A stretch of DNA of 64,000 nt from assembly GCF_001949145.1 (NCBI RefSeq), contig NW_019091418.1:1569271-1633270 (forward strand). Reading direction: 5' to 3'. The position numbers and the translations under genes were made by a program. This DNA is from Acanthaster planci. Taxonomy: Eukaryota > Echinodermata > Asteroidea > Valvatida > Acanthasteridae. Of the stretch, positions 26,470-39,580 are shown piece by piece (position 1 is the first letter of the stretch; each line of letters starts with the position of its first letter). The notes beneath the pieces are model-generated. The model searched no databases. It was given only the letters and a program-made list of their open reading frames with translations, and had not been told where the DNA came from.

Positions 26470-28391
26470 TTTGGAGTGAGTTTTGGATTCAAGATGTCAC
26501 TGTCAAAACTAAAGGCACTGATTCCAATGCACACATACATTTCTGAGGTTACCAACCATGTACATGTAATTATCCCAACCAAAGAGTCCCAGTCAAGCAT
26601 AAGATCATTGTAATTAATGTTTGGATTCCTCCTGTCATGCCAAGTGACTATAACGCTGCAGCATATGACAGCAACGTAGGGTGTTACAAGCAACGGTGCC
26701 AAGTTCTGCCAGCTTGCCATCAAGACAGTGAGCTCTGAATTGGGTTTAGGAATGCACTCGCCAAGAAATAATGCATATGGTTATGTATATGTCATCGCTT
26801 CGTTTGGTGCTGATTTCCAAATGTCAGGCTAGAGCTTCCATTAAGCATGCCACAAGGGACTTATCAAAATATCTTGCCGAGGTCAAAATCACAGATGTTT
26901 CATCAGCTTCACACCACATGTACTTTAGTTGTAAATTTTCTGAATTTGCAAACTCGTCTTCAACATCAGAGGCCTCTCCGATCCTTTAGCTGCCAGCACA
27001 TACCAGTGCATACCAGCTGCAGCTCGAAATTCCGGATCCAAAGCTGAACCTTAGGCTTAGTAATATATTACTTTTGTGGTTCCCCATCACCAACAACAGC
27101 TAAAGAACCAAATTACTGTGTGAAAACTACTTCAGTGTTATCAAAATGCTCAGTATACCGGTTGCTGTAAAACAATGGATATTGCACTGCTGTTTTGAAA
27201 ATGGTGTCACTGAAACAAACAGTGTCCTCCTGACCATTAACCGCACACTTTTGAAACGTGAAATCATCACGTCATACACAACGATGAAAAATCCATGACT
27301 CCAACTGGCCTGGACTGTCAGAGCTTAACACATTCACCTACTGGAGTACTAAACTCGGCAAGAGAAATCTACATTTACCATCCAACTGAATAATAAGAAG
27401 TCAGAATTTCTTACTTCAACTAAGCTTTAGGCTAAATGTACTAACCAAATACTGACAATTGGTTCTTTCTAGATCACAAATACTGAAAAAGATATCTTCA
27501 CGACATCACACAGACAAGTTACATGTACATGATTACAGCTTCTCTGTACTAAGCGTGGACTACTACACGTAGTATTTGAGAAATTACTTTATTCCAATGA
27601 GGAAAATATCCAGAAATCATTTCAAAAAATTCTTTAAATTCTCCAGACCAATATGCAGACATTGTGCATGGTAACAATTTTTTTTAAATCAAGTTCTTTC
27701 AGCATAATTGCTTAAAACAGGATCATACATGTACACAGTACATGTACTGAAAACACCCGGCACAGTAAGTGGATCCATCAACGGCAGTTCACACCTCCAA
27801 GAGAAACAAGTCAAAAATTTGATACAAAGGACTAGGTCAAACTCTTCCAAGAACCATTAATCTAGGCAAACCATAAAAGCACCGACCAAAAACACACAGA
27901 TTTTCTGTGGAAATGAAACAACACTTTTCTCTTGAACTGGTACAGTGTTTGGCTGGGGGAAAATGGGACTGTCCCATTGACGATGGGGAAGTCCCTTTGA
28001 CAGTGGTTTTGCAGAGAAGAAAGGATGTAATAATTTGCTTGCGTTCTAACGTAATTCTGCAATAAACTGTTGTCTCGCATTCCATAATAACGGTTCAAAA
28101 GCTTTAAGGGTCACTCTCTGGAATGTTAATGAACTCATGTGATAATCTCACAAGAAATTTCTCTTATAACTCAAACTTAAATATATTTGGTCAATGCCTG
28201 CCAATTTGTTAACATTAGGACTTCACATTTCTTACAAATGACTTTTGAAAATAAGGTGACCAAAATTACAAAAGTGTCTGGGGGAATTAAAGTACAAATT
28301 CCAATCAAATAACTGATGTTTATCAGTTGTGCTGTTTACAGGATTGGGAAGGTTCTCCAGGGTGGGTGTGCCATGCACCATCTCATAACTA

Positions 28392-28619
<228 letters not shown>

Positions 28620-29848
28620 TCAGTATTTTTCAAAGAAGCAGTTTTTCTATCCCCTATGAACAGGGGTGTAAGTTAGCTCTGACATTGTTGCCTGAGATTT
28701 CAGAATTTCTTCTCATGCAAAGTGAAAATTGTCATTAATGTTGGAGGGTGGATGGCTCTATTGCCGGTCTTCCAAGGACACTCTATTTATACCTACTGGA
28801 AACTTCAGAATAACCTTTTGAGAAACAAAAGAGGACAGCTGTCATTAAAATAAGAATACTTTGAACTTCTGAAACTGTGTTGATGTTACTGTACAGATAT
28901 TCCATTTGGCTTCAAATGAAACAAGTTTGAACATACAAAACATCGATGTCAGAGTTTAATAACATATATCAATGTATGTCCCCGACTCTCCATCAAATCT
29001 GCAGCGATGATTGGATGAAAGATTTATGACCCTGTCATTACTCTCTCACGGTGCTACCTGTCAAAAAGAACACTGCCAGACTAGTGTTCAGGGTTTGCCT
29101 ATAACAAGACTCAGGGAGATTCATTGGAAGATTCCTTTTTGTGGGGTTATGACTAATAATTAAACTATATGAACGCATATACATATGCCCAAAAGACTAC
29201 ATTTGCTGCAAGATGCATTTGGAGTACAACAAGTGAGGAATGAAGCAAGTGAGGAGAGCATGTAGATCTGACCTACAATCCAACCTAACGATATCCATGC
29301 TTCAGAAGGAAAGAACTAAACTATTCATGCAGCACATGTCCAGTTTGCAACCCGCAGTACTTTTTCAACAGCACTGACAAGCAAAAATTACAAAGCAACG
29401 TTTTCAAATGTTGGTTTAAGGATTTTAAAAGCCTCTGTTCATCTCTAGCTAACACCATTTTGGAACTTATGTCAAAGATTCTGAAATATGATATACATGT
29501 ACATGTATGTACTGTGCATTTAAACAAGTACACCAACATGTACAACGTGCTCATCCATAACTCGTTTACTCAATTACTGTGTTGAATTTTTTTTTTCAAT
29601 GACAAAGCAGTGCCTCCAGCACATTAAGGCACAAAAGGGTTAAATTGTCAAAATATGGGGCAAAAACAAAGACTAACCTAAAATGTAAAAAAAGATGAAA
29701 TACAACATAGAGATGTTTTAAAGATTAATACTTTGGTTTTGACAATCGAAAGACAGAATGCTGGTTTCCTTATAAATTCATTTAAAGACATGTAAATAAT
29801 TAGCCATACCCATCATAATCAACACAGCCAATGGGCCTCGAGCTGGAC

Positions 29849-30030
29849 CAAGAGAGGGCACTATTTTCTCAGCAGTGGTGGCTCCTTTGGTCAGAGCTGA
29901 ACATTGCTGGTTCATGAATGAATAGGAAATGCAAGCATCATCGCTACCAACAAATTGAATACTGCTGACCAACACGGCTCTTTTCAACCAATGAGGAGAC
30001 ATTTCTGCTCGAAGCGGATAGGAAAACGAT
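29849..30030 (+). repeat. Dispersed repeat, copy 1 (AAGAGAGGGC family)
   Basis: About 180 bp from AAGAGAGGGC, with matching blocks CAGTGGT..CTCCTTTGGT, GGTTCATGAA, CTACCAA, CCAACA.GGCTCTT and TTCAAC.AATGAGGA. They recur in the same order and orientation at about 52411-52600. The two copies are clearly diverged. No termini were resolved. Confidence 0.6.
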
Positions 30031-33000
30031 AATGCGGTTGATAAAAACCACCAAAAACTTAATGTACCAGTACGAACCCAAAACTAGCCGATCAATTAAT
30101 TAAAACTGTAACTTGAAAAGAAACTCTCACAATACATTTTTAAAAAAGGACTGGCAAATTTATGGGCCTAAAAAAGAAAAGTACAGCTTTACAGACTGTA
30201 GGAAATTTTAGGCACTGTGGAAAAGTGCTCGAACAAGTTTCCTAAAAAGAATTTTTGTAGACCAGCTGCAATTTGTTCAAAATACACATCCAGCTGTTTC
30301 TGAATTATTGAGCTGTTTGTGAATCTTGCATTCTGCTACTACAGTACATGTACATGTATCTTTTCAATTGGCTTGTCATCCATCTGAAGCAACCAAAACT
30401 TAATCTAAGCACAGATGATAAATTTTACAATTTGGGAAAGCACAACAATGTTTGATATAATTATAGGTTACCTACATGTAGTGATGTCTGAACAGATCTG
30501 CATATTTCATTAAAATGCGGAATTAATTCATTTGTTTTTCCTTTAAGCGCACGGGCAATTCTACCGCTTTTTGATTTTCCCACCCCTTTTGCACCAAACC
30601 ACACAGCGACCTTTGGCCCCGAGCGCATGCAAGCTTCAAGAAGCATGTCTACGTGCCAAACCAAGCATTGGCTGGTCTATTTTGGACCGAAAGCCGGTCC
30701 CGGCAGTAAGTGATTCATCCACAGCACTGCTGCAAACAGAATTCAGTTCTTGAACTCTGCTCTTCAACCGTGCCCACAAATGAGCCATGGACACTGTGCA
30801 GACATTAAAGTTGTCAAAGCTCAAAGGTGCACAGGACCCAAAGGTGCATAGGAGCATACTAAAGGCCCCGGAGGACCTTCAACCCTCCACAACTTTGTCA
30901 CCTTTTGTCAAAACACCCTTTTCATGCAGCAATCCAATAGCTTGTTAATTTGTTATTTGAATTCACATACAATTTCTACAGCTTCATGTTCATGGAATTC
31001 TTTGAAATGCATAATTTATTCTTCCCCTTATGTTTAAATCATTATTGGTAATTTTTGTCCACTATTTGAGCACATCATTAAGGTGGATCTTGTGTCTTAT
31101 TAATTTCCTGCACTGTTATTGGCACATTTTAACATAACTGTGTTCATGGAAATGTTCATGCAAAGTGTAAAATGCTGGAAGTACATACGCCCTGTTGCAC
31201 CTCTTCTGAAACACTTTAATGCCTGTCAACGACCACTCACAGAGCAAAGGTTAATGAACATGTTATCTTTCAAATGAAGCTACCGGTAGCATCATTTATC
31301 CGAGTGAAATGTAGAACCATTTATTTACCTTGAAATTGTATAAAAATTTGAAGTCGTGAAGAGAACACTGGTGAACATAAAATGGTGTTTAAAAATATTG
31401 GACCATAAAAATACAATCTTCTTGTGTTTGTATGGAAAACAAATTAGGGTGGGTAAAGCCTTTTCTAAACTTTGTCTTTTGCTATAAATTTTCTCCCAGG
31501 AAATATTCAGGTGAGATTATAAATACTTCATATTTTTTAGTAAGAGAGTAGCAGTTTATTCCAGTTGCTTACTACTTCTCATTAAGACTATATTCACTAG
31601 CGGAGTGGTTAAGGAATGTCTGATTCTGGAAAACAGGTGAATGTGGGAACCAACGATGCATCAACAAGCCACTTTCAAGCCTGTAGTAGCCTAAAAGATA
31701 AAATGAAAATAAAAATATTCAAAGTATACAGATTGACATGTACAACAGATGGATTTGAACAAACACCACAAGGTTTTAAATTTAAGTAACTTTTTCATTA
31801 AAAGATACAGTTTTGTTGTGATTTTTTTGAAACACAGGTAATCTTTGTTTGGCCTGAAATTCGACAGCTGGCAAATTGTTAGGTTGCTCCTAGCAGCAGA
31901 GTACATTGAACATGCATCTGACACTACAGTTTGTCAACTCTAGGATATGTAAACATCTCATACCACAGTGACGAGTGCATGTATGGATACTTGCGGATTA
32001 TGTTGTCAATAACATCCAAGTGCTAGAACTACTGACTGCTCCCACTTGACTTCCGGGCTCTGGCCTCGGAATTAGTTGGGAAAAAAGCGGCTAAAATGCT
32101 CACATAAATCTCCCATGAGCTTCTTTTTGTCATGTTGAGCATAACTGGTATGCACAAATGTGGAGTAAGACAAGAAAAGAGAGCTCTTAACCTTGTCGGA
32201 AATAGAGGAAAGATAAGAGTAAATGTCTCTCTGTGAGGATACTTACGTTGTACATAAAGTTTTTAAAGTGTCTAATGTCTTTATAGACATCAAACTCCCA
32301 CGGATCAAAAATACAAGCAATGGGAGATTAAACCCAACTTTCTGTCCTTAACATTAAGCATGTCTCTCACACATACACACCAAAAAAAAAAAAAAAACGG
32401 ACACAATTGAATACATCAGATGTAGTCAAGTTACAGGTTAATGTACATACAGTATTTGGCCCCGATCCAGATAAGTTTCAAACTACATGTATTTACATGT
32501 ACCAAGCAATACTTACAGTGACAGAGGACTTGTCATCAACAATGAGTGTGCTTTTTTAACTGGTGTCCGGCTTTTGCTAAAAGCCTGAAAAGTTCTGCTT
32601 CCCATAATATGGCATGGCATCTATGAACATGTATAAACAGGGGCAGGTTGCACCTATCTGCACCACCTTCAAACTCAAAAAAAGACACTTTTTTTAGCAT
32701 TGTTTCCAATTTTATTTTTTCCCAAACTACACTCCCCCCCAAAAAAGTGGGGGGTTGCACCATCAAAATCTGTTAAGCAGGTCAACGGGAAACATTCCCG
32801 GTAACTAAATTGTTTTTTGCCTATCAGCACTGTTTCCTGTGTTTAGCCAATTCTCCTACAAGCTGAGAAATATTGTGAAATCAACTCCAAGATTTAATTC
32901 TGAGCAGAAGTGTAATAACGATGGCATCTGCAGGTGATTCACAATTACAGAATCCTCAATGGAGTGGCATCTTATATAAACATGTACATGTACATGATTT

Positions 33001-33669
33001 GCGTTCAGAATCCACTGCGAATCCCTCTATACAAAAAGAAACAAAATGCAGGATCAATATTCAATCCAATCTATGTGTACACATTTCAAAATGTAGAAAA
33101 ATATACATGTAAATACATGCGTGGCTCAAAGAATTCATCATGAGACCATGTGACGATTTGTAATCATTCTCTTTTTAAACACGGCGATTTGCAGCTACCG
33201 TACCATCCATCATTTGTTGCTGATTCCCACATATGGAAAAGATCAATTCAGTTTGTGACATGCGGGGAATGCTATTTAAAGACATTTCAGGAAACAACAT
33301 AAAACTGGGGTTGTCCTATCTTTGAACTCACAATGGAGAATTGACTAGTCTCCAGAATTACATAAACCCCGCTCTGCCTGAGAATCAACTCAACAGGGGA
33401 CTATAGCAGGCTAGTACAGAGAATGGGTTCATCAAATACATGGACCTTGAGTCACAAGTCCAATTTCAAGCTCTTAAATTGTAGCACAGACTCAAAAGCT
33501 TTCAGTTTTGAGATTTATCATTAGAGCTTTGTTCTGTAGGTTTTTACTCCAACAAGCAAATGTTTAGGGTACAGATACATGTACATGGTTGTAAATTTCC
33601 TAACTTTTTTGTTTGTTGATTTTAATCTTGTTTTTGCATGTACATGTACATACGTAAATACTTATCATA

Positions 33670-33765
33670 GAGGGTTTGCATGGATGCCATCTTATGGGCC
33701 AGTGCTCTTGTTCCACAGGGTATCCACAAAGGAGATTTCCTGAGATGGCTACCATACAAAGCCTC
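33670..33765. mobile_element. Small TA-flanked MITE, GAGGSTTTG family copy 1
   Basis: GAGGGTTTGCATGGATGCCA at the left end pairs with TGGCTACCATACAAAGCCTC at the right end. It is flanked by TA (33668-33669 and 33766-33767). A longer copy (118 bp) is at 58869-58986. Confidence 0.7.
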
Positions 33766-34279
33766 TACTACTGACATTAATTTAGCCTTCAAAGGCCAAG
33801 TCATTTTAATGAATAAACCAACTGATAGAAACACTTCACCAATACCAACATTTCCTGAACCTGTACATGTAATGTAATAAACTCCCTTACACCCCCATTC
33901 CTTCAATCAGACTTTTGATTGCATGTGATTCTGATGTATCCACTGATAAGGGGTGTTGGGAAATCCTGTGCCAAACCTTTCCAAAAAGTTTAAGTAATGG
34001 GAAAATAATGGGACATTTACAACTGCAGGTGTTTACTTTCGTGTGGGGTTGTGTCTCAAAGAGTCTGTGAAATAATATCATCCAAATGAAATGGAGAAAA
34101 GTTAATCCTACAGTGATAATGTACATGTATATGTATGCATGTGCTGTGTGGTACGATTGGCCTGTGAGATTAAAATCTGTCCAATGGCAACATGTTTGGT
34201 TGGTCGAAACAAGGTTTCCTGTGTTAAGACTGGTTCCGACATGTACAAACTTCAAATGAAAGCACAAGCGAAGCGAATT

Positions 34280-34362
34280 TGACGTCACAACAACTTTGTG
34301 GCAAAATTTTGCTCGGGTTCAACTTTTATGAATTCGCATAGCAAATATTTGATTTGACGTCA
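34280..34362. promoter_or_regulatory. Pair of full palindromic CRE sites (TGACGTCA)
   Basis: TGACGTCA occurs at 34280-34287 and 34355-34362 within otherwise AT-rich intron, with GCGAA motifs outside each. The symmetric arrangement (AGCGAA..TTTGACGTCACAA versus TTTGACGTCACAAATT..TTCGCT) hints at a degenerate inverted-repeat element, which would explain the pair without regulation. Confidence 0.4.
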
Positions 34363-36278
34363 CAAATTCACATTCGCTCTCACGCGAAGTATGAACTGTT
34401 AGAGCTGTTTGAACCAATTGTTTTGCTCTGTCTTCACAGGTACTGTACACACTCTAGCCAACGACGGTTGAACGATTTTCAACATGGGGGACCATTTGTG
34501 AAACCATCAGGCATCAACCATTAAAGAACCTGTCAAAAGTGGGGACAATCACCCCCAAGTCGAAAAAGTGGGGAACCAATGGCTACCCTACCCTCCTTCC
34601 ACTGCCAGTGACTCCAGTTACCCCAAAAGTACATGTAGAACAGACATGACAGAGGGCTTTCCTTCCCAACTAGTCACACACCATTAGTAACTCCCTGTGC
34701 TTGCTAGGCCGGTATGCTTACTTTCAATGTAAGATGTACCCATATTCAAAAGGAATATGGTGCCTCCGTTCTCCAACAACCAAAGCATGAAATTAGACCC
34801 AAAAAAAGTGGTCAGAAAAAACTTCCAAGCACGATACCTGTACAATGAGTTCTACCATTATCAGCTTTTGATTGAACATTTCAGGGGGCTTTTACAAAAC
34901 ACTTTCTTCTGACATTTCATCCGAGCATGGTCGACAAATATCAAAGGTGGACAAAAAACAGGCTGTGTTTGACCGTAATTTCACGCTCTGAGCACTGGTC
35001 TTACAAACCTCTCTTTACTAGGAAAAAATCCCATGGTTTATGAAATGGTGGGCAGTACAGGTGTGATATGCATGCACAGTGCAGTGTGCATTGATATGAA
35101 CGTAGGAGTGCATAGGTTATCTACTGTGTGAAACGACTGAACCTCCACAGACATGTCTACCTATAATCAAGTTATTATACAAGGCATTTTCATGAGCCTC
35201 AATTTATACCCTAGCTGAGATAACATGCATAAGATTCATATCGTGCTTGATAAATGAAGGTACATGTAGCTACAAACGTGTGCATTCTTCAAGCCTTTTC
35301 CCACTGACAAAAGCCGTTATGTTTTCTCTTTCATCACTTGTGATATGTAGATGATGTTCATATCATGGGCATTACAGAAAAGACTGTCAACTGCATTTTT
35401 ATAAACTGGTCTTACTGACCCACTTCCAACTTCTATCCAAAAACTGCCAAACAAAAAACAAGTCCCTAAATACAGTATGCAGCCTAAAAATTAACAGAAT
35501 TTATGTTACATGTACATGTATGCACAATATATTACACAAACAAGGTCACATAAAAAAAAATTATTGGTGAGCGTCCTTTTTAAAAAAAATCTTGGAGTGG
35601 GAGGGCAGGGGTTTTTTTGTACTGTACATCTATGCTAGATCGGAAAATTATAAAAAGAACAGTTTAAAAGGGTTTTACAAAGGCAAGTCATTCATCACCA
35701 AAGGAGATACCGGTTGGAGTTGTACAGCCAGACAAACACTAAGAGGATTTTCTCAGAGAGGGTCACAGGGGCAGGCGGGGACGATCACAAACTCATTTTT
35801 TGTTACATGTACCGGTATGTGTCCTAAAATGTTTATGACTATAATAGAACATTTCATCTGTCAACTCATGAAATTATTCTTACCACTGCACGAATGTGAA
35901 ACTTTCATTATTTGTAATACCTGCATAAACCTAGAAAAATAAACAGTCCTTGTTTATTAACGTCTGCTATTCTGTGAAACAGATTCGTGTCAGAAGTGCC
36001 ACCCACTGGTAGCTTTGTGTAATGTTAGACTAGTTCCTATCCCCCACAATTTTCCTATTAGTATTACTTACTGTGAATGAAATATATGTAATGGGGCTGG
36101 AAACAGTCAAGTGAAATGAAGTTTCATGTAACATGGCATCGAACGAATAATTCAAAGACATCATGTGATTAGTGATCCACCAATTAGATGATGGGGATTT
36201 ACATGTACACGTATGCAGGTACTGTTTAAAAGAATATAATGTCCAGCCTGCTTTCAATTCTGAGAAATTTGGACTGCT

Positions 36279-36516
36279 GGGTAATTCCAGAAATTAGGGG
36301 TCCATTTTTTTTCGTCTGACATATGATTTTGTAAGTTCAGAACACATTTTCTAATTTCCTGGAGTGATGAATTAATGCAAATTACCTGCCAAACAAATAG
36401 TGATAGTTTGAAATCAATTCTGGTGATATTTCCATGTCAAATACTAAAGGTCAGATGAACATGTAACAGGGACACAAAAATGTCTTCCTTTTGACCCCTA
36501 ATTTCTGGAATTACCC
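36279..36516. mobile_element. 238-bp MITE with 24-bp terminal inverted repeats
   Basis: The left end GGGTAATTCCAGAAATTAGG (continuing GGTC) is matched exactly by the right end CCTAATTTCTGGAATTACCC. The interior is AT-rich and non-coding. No target duplication was resolved. Confidence 0.8.
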
Positions 36517-38029
36517 CGCTACATTTCAAGGGTACATAGATCTGCCTGCAAGCACTTGCTAGAATCAATTTTTCATCAAAACCTTGAGTTTTCAATTCCA
36601 TTCAACTCAATTTTGGGATCTAATGCCGTATCAGGTAAACTGAAAGGATAAGCAACATATAAGCAAGATTCTTAGACTCGAAAGGCATGTCAACAGCAAC
36701 CAACTCCCGTTGAATCTTGTAGAACATTTTGAGTCTACCAATCCTGTGCCTGTCTTCAAGGATTTCCCACTGTTGAGTTTTCAGCAAACCGGTAGCTCCT
36801 ACACTTGAGGCCTGATGACAACAATCCATCAGACCTCAGATGCACTGAAGAAATACAAGCTTGTGCCTATCTCCTTAACTTTCCAAAATCCTCCATTTAG
36901 TGATGTTTATGGCTGATTAACACGATTGTATACATCATTGTCAACTCACTCATGACAGCTTCATTTATTGCCACATCATTACAGCCTCCATCTGGTAGTT
37001 AGTATTTCTTTCTGCCCCACATTGCAAGTGCCAAGCAAAGACTATGACATACAGGTATCTGTGCCAAATCCCGGCCTTGTTACAAAACTGGCAGGCCCAA
37101 AACAAGCAGGAAACTGTGGAATTTGTGTGTGGAGGGGGAGAAATCAACTCAGGGCAGCTAGCCAAAGGTAAGTTAACCCATGGCAAATTTGTCTCATGAG
37201 AAGTTCACATTTTAAAAAATTAAAATCAAAACAGCAACCTCAAATAAACTTCACTGGTATTAAAAACTTTATTCAAGGGATAATCACGAGTTCAGCCTAT
37301 TTCAATTTTGACAGAAACTGATGTGAAAAGACCACCTTAAGATAAGCAAAAATTACAACTTGGAAGCATTTCAACGGAGGATGTAGAAGCCCGAGTTTCA
37401 AGAAAAATATGGTGAAAATCAAACAGTTGGTTTTTTTACTTTAGAACGGCTTTGATCAGACACATCCCAGTAAATGGCAAATTTTTGTAAAATATGGCTT
37501 GCATACATGTACAAAGTCATCCGCGTAATCTACATGTATGTTCTCTACATCTGCAAAGGTTTAATGGATGGGTTTTGCAATGGTACACATGTACGTACAT
37601 ACCGGTATCTACCGGTATTTATGTACATGTACATGACAGTTACCATACAGCACCATCAGTGCTATCCCAAAATGAACAATTTTCAAATTCACTGTCAATG
37701 GGAAAAAGTACACCTCAGAATTATCAGGCTCACGTCATGTTGAGTGAACAGATCTTAAATGCTAAATTCTTTTTCCTTGTGAGTGACTCTTATAGGTACA
37801 TGTACTGTAGTTCTCACAAGTTTGAAAGGCCATTTGTCCAAATTTACACGATACATGTACAACGTATTTGTCACAACTACATGTGCAAGTATGAGATTTG
37901 AGAGCCAAGATCTTATAAACTTTGGCCATATAACTACACTTACAGTACATGTACAGTATTAGTGCATTGAACATTGTACAAACTACCCTACGTGTATACC
38001 TTGCGCTTTAAAAAGTATTTTGAAGGATC

Positions 38030-38220
38030 TAGGGAATGCGACTATTTCAATACAACTCTTGAAAATACAACCTTTGTGTTTCAATTAACTTTATTTTCAA
38101 TTTCTGTTTTCATATTTTAATAGCATTTTGATACATCTTTGATTTTCATGCTAATTTCCAAATTCATCTAGCGAATCTGCAATGCCATCCAAGGGAAAAA
38201 ACCTCAGTGCTGCATTGAAC
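38030..38220 (+). repeat. Dispersed AT-rich repeat, copy 1
   Basis: Shares ordered blocks with 39385-39580 in the same orientation: ACTCTTGAAA, TTTCAATTAAC, ATTTT.AATTT.TGTTTT, ATTTTGAT, TTTTATGCTAAT and ATTCAT..CATCCAA. The copies are diverged and about 1.36 kb apart. Confidence 0.6.
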
Positions 38221-38691
38221 AAAACTTTCCTTTTCCATGGTGATTCATTAAACTTGCAATGTACTTGATGTACATGTACATGGCAATAGGCCAACAAGCA
38301 ACCTGTCTCAGGAATTGATTTTCAAGGAGTATATTTTGGGTAATTTTACCATTCTATATTTTATACCTGTTAAATCCTAGTTTTCTCTTGTTTGCTGCAC
38401 ACTTACCGGTACATGTACGCCTCCATGACAACATGCATCTCTGATGCTGTCTTTTTTCTCCAACCATCACCTTTGAAATTTATGTTTGACATCCATTTCT
38501 ACATCTGTATCATTTCTGCATTGACAGTATTGACTCAACCATGTGCACCAGTACATACGGCGTTGCTCATATGCATGCATTGTCACAATTCTCAGCATGA
38601 CGCAGTGTTTACAAAGGTCAGTTTTTAATCTTTTATCCATCCTTAAAAGGTACATGTGCCTGTCAATGCTGGCCAATGTATTTCTACTATA

Positions 38692-39120
38692 GAGGGATCC
38701 CAATACAACGCTTTGAGTGTCGATCTGTGCACTTCTGTGTTTGAAAACGAGGCTGTATGTGTCAGCTTCATTTCATAATACGATCAGACGATTGAAAGTA
38801 AGGAGTCAAGACACAAAATACATACAGGTATGTTAAATTCAGACTTTTCAGGCTGCACATTTTGGGGAAGAGTCTTTCAGGATGACTCGACAAGTAAAAT
38901 CAAAAGAAAATATGATGGCAATTTACTGCGAACTAACGTACCTGCGATGGTCGTTTATTTTGTGCTGTGGGCAAGGTTTAAATTGAAGTGGCGTCTAACT
39001 TACGAACCGGATACTCCATGTACTGTGTGGACTCCGCGGGCGCGCGCGATGAAGTTCAACACAGAGAGCCTCGGTTTCGATGCAGATATGCGCAGACGGC
39101 ACTAATGTGAAATTCCTCTG
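38692..39120 (-). mobile_element. 429-bp MITE with TA target duplication, copy 2 (inverted)
   Basis: Reverse complement of the element at 24747-25174, from GAGGGATCCC at its 5' (plus-strand) side to AATTCCTCTG at the other. It is flanked by TA on both sides (38690-38691 and 39121-39122). One end has a small indel, so its terminal repeat is degraded. High overall similarity by eye, including the GCGCGCG block and the GAACCGGATACTCCATGTAC stretch. Confidence 0.8.
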
Positions 39121-39384
39121 TATAGGAACATTACATTGAATACTGGTGACAGTGATTTAAATTATATTTACATGTACCGGTCATTAGTATATTAAGTCAC
39201 TGTCAAGTTGCTTTTGTTGAATTCTTTCCAATAGTTTTATTAAAGAAATGAATATTTGGAGGAAAAGTATGAAAATTGGAACAGTTGGGAAAACTCAATA
39301 AGGAGATTCAAAATGTCAAAATTCCAATTCTAATCAGAAAAGTTTCTCGTGATATGGGTACACTTAAAGGAACCAGGAAATAGA

Positions 39385-39580
39385 AATATTTTTATACATT
39401 TTACTAAAACTCTTGAAATTGCATCTTTAGGTTTCAATTAACCTGATTTTAAATTTTTGTTTTGCAATTTTTACCCATATTTTGATGCTTTTTGGTTTTA
39501 TGCTAATACATATTTGCATATTCATGGCAGAACTATTATGTCATCCAAAGCACTAAATCTCATTGTCGAACAGATTTGTG
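39385..39580 (+). repeat. Dispersed AT-rich repeat, copy 2
   Basis: Second copy of the repeat at 38030-38220, same orientation, with an extra ATATTTGC-containing insertion. It begins shortly after the inverted MITE that ends at 39120. Confidence 0.6.
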
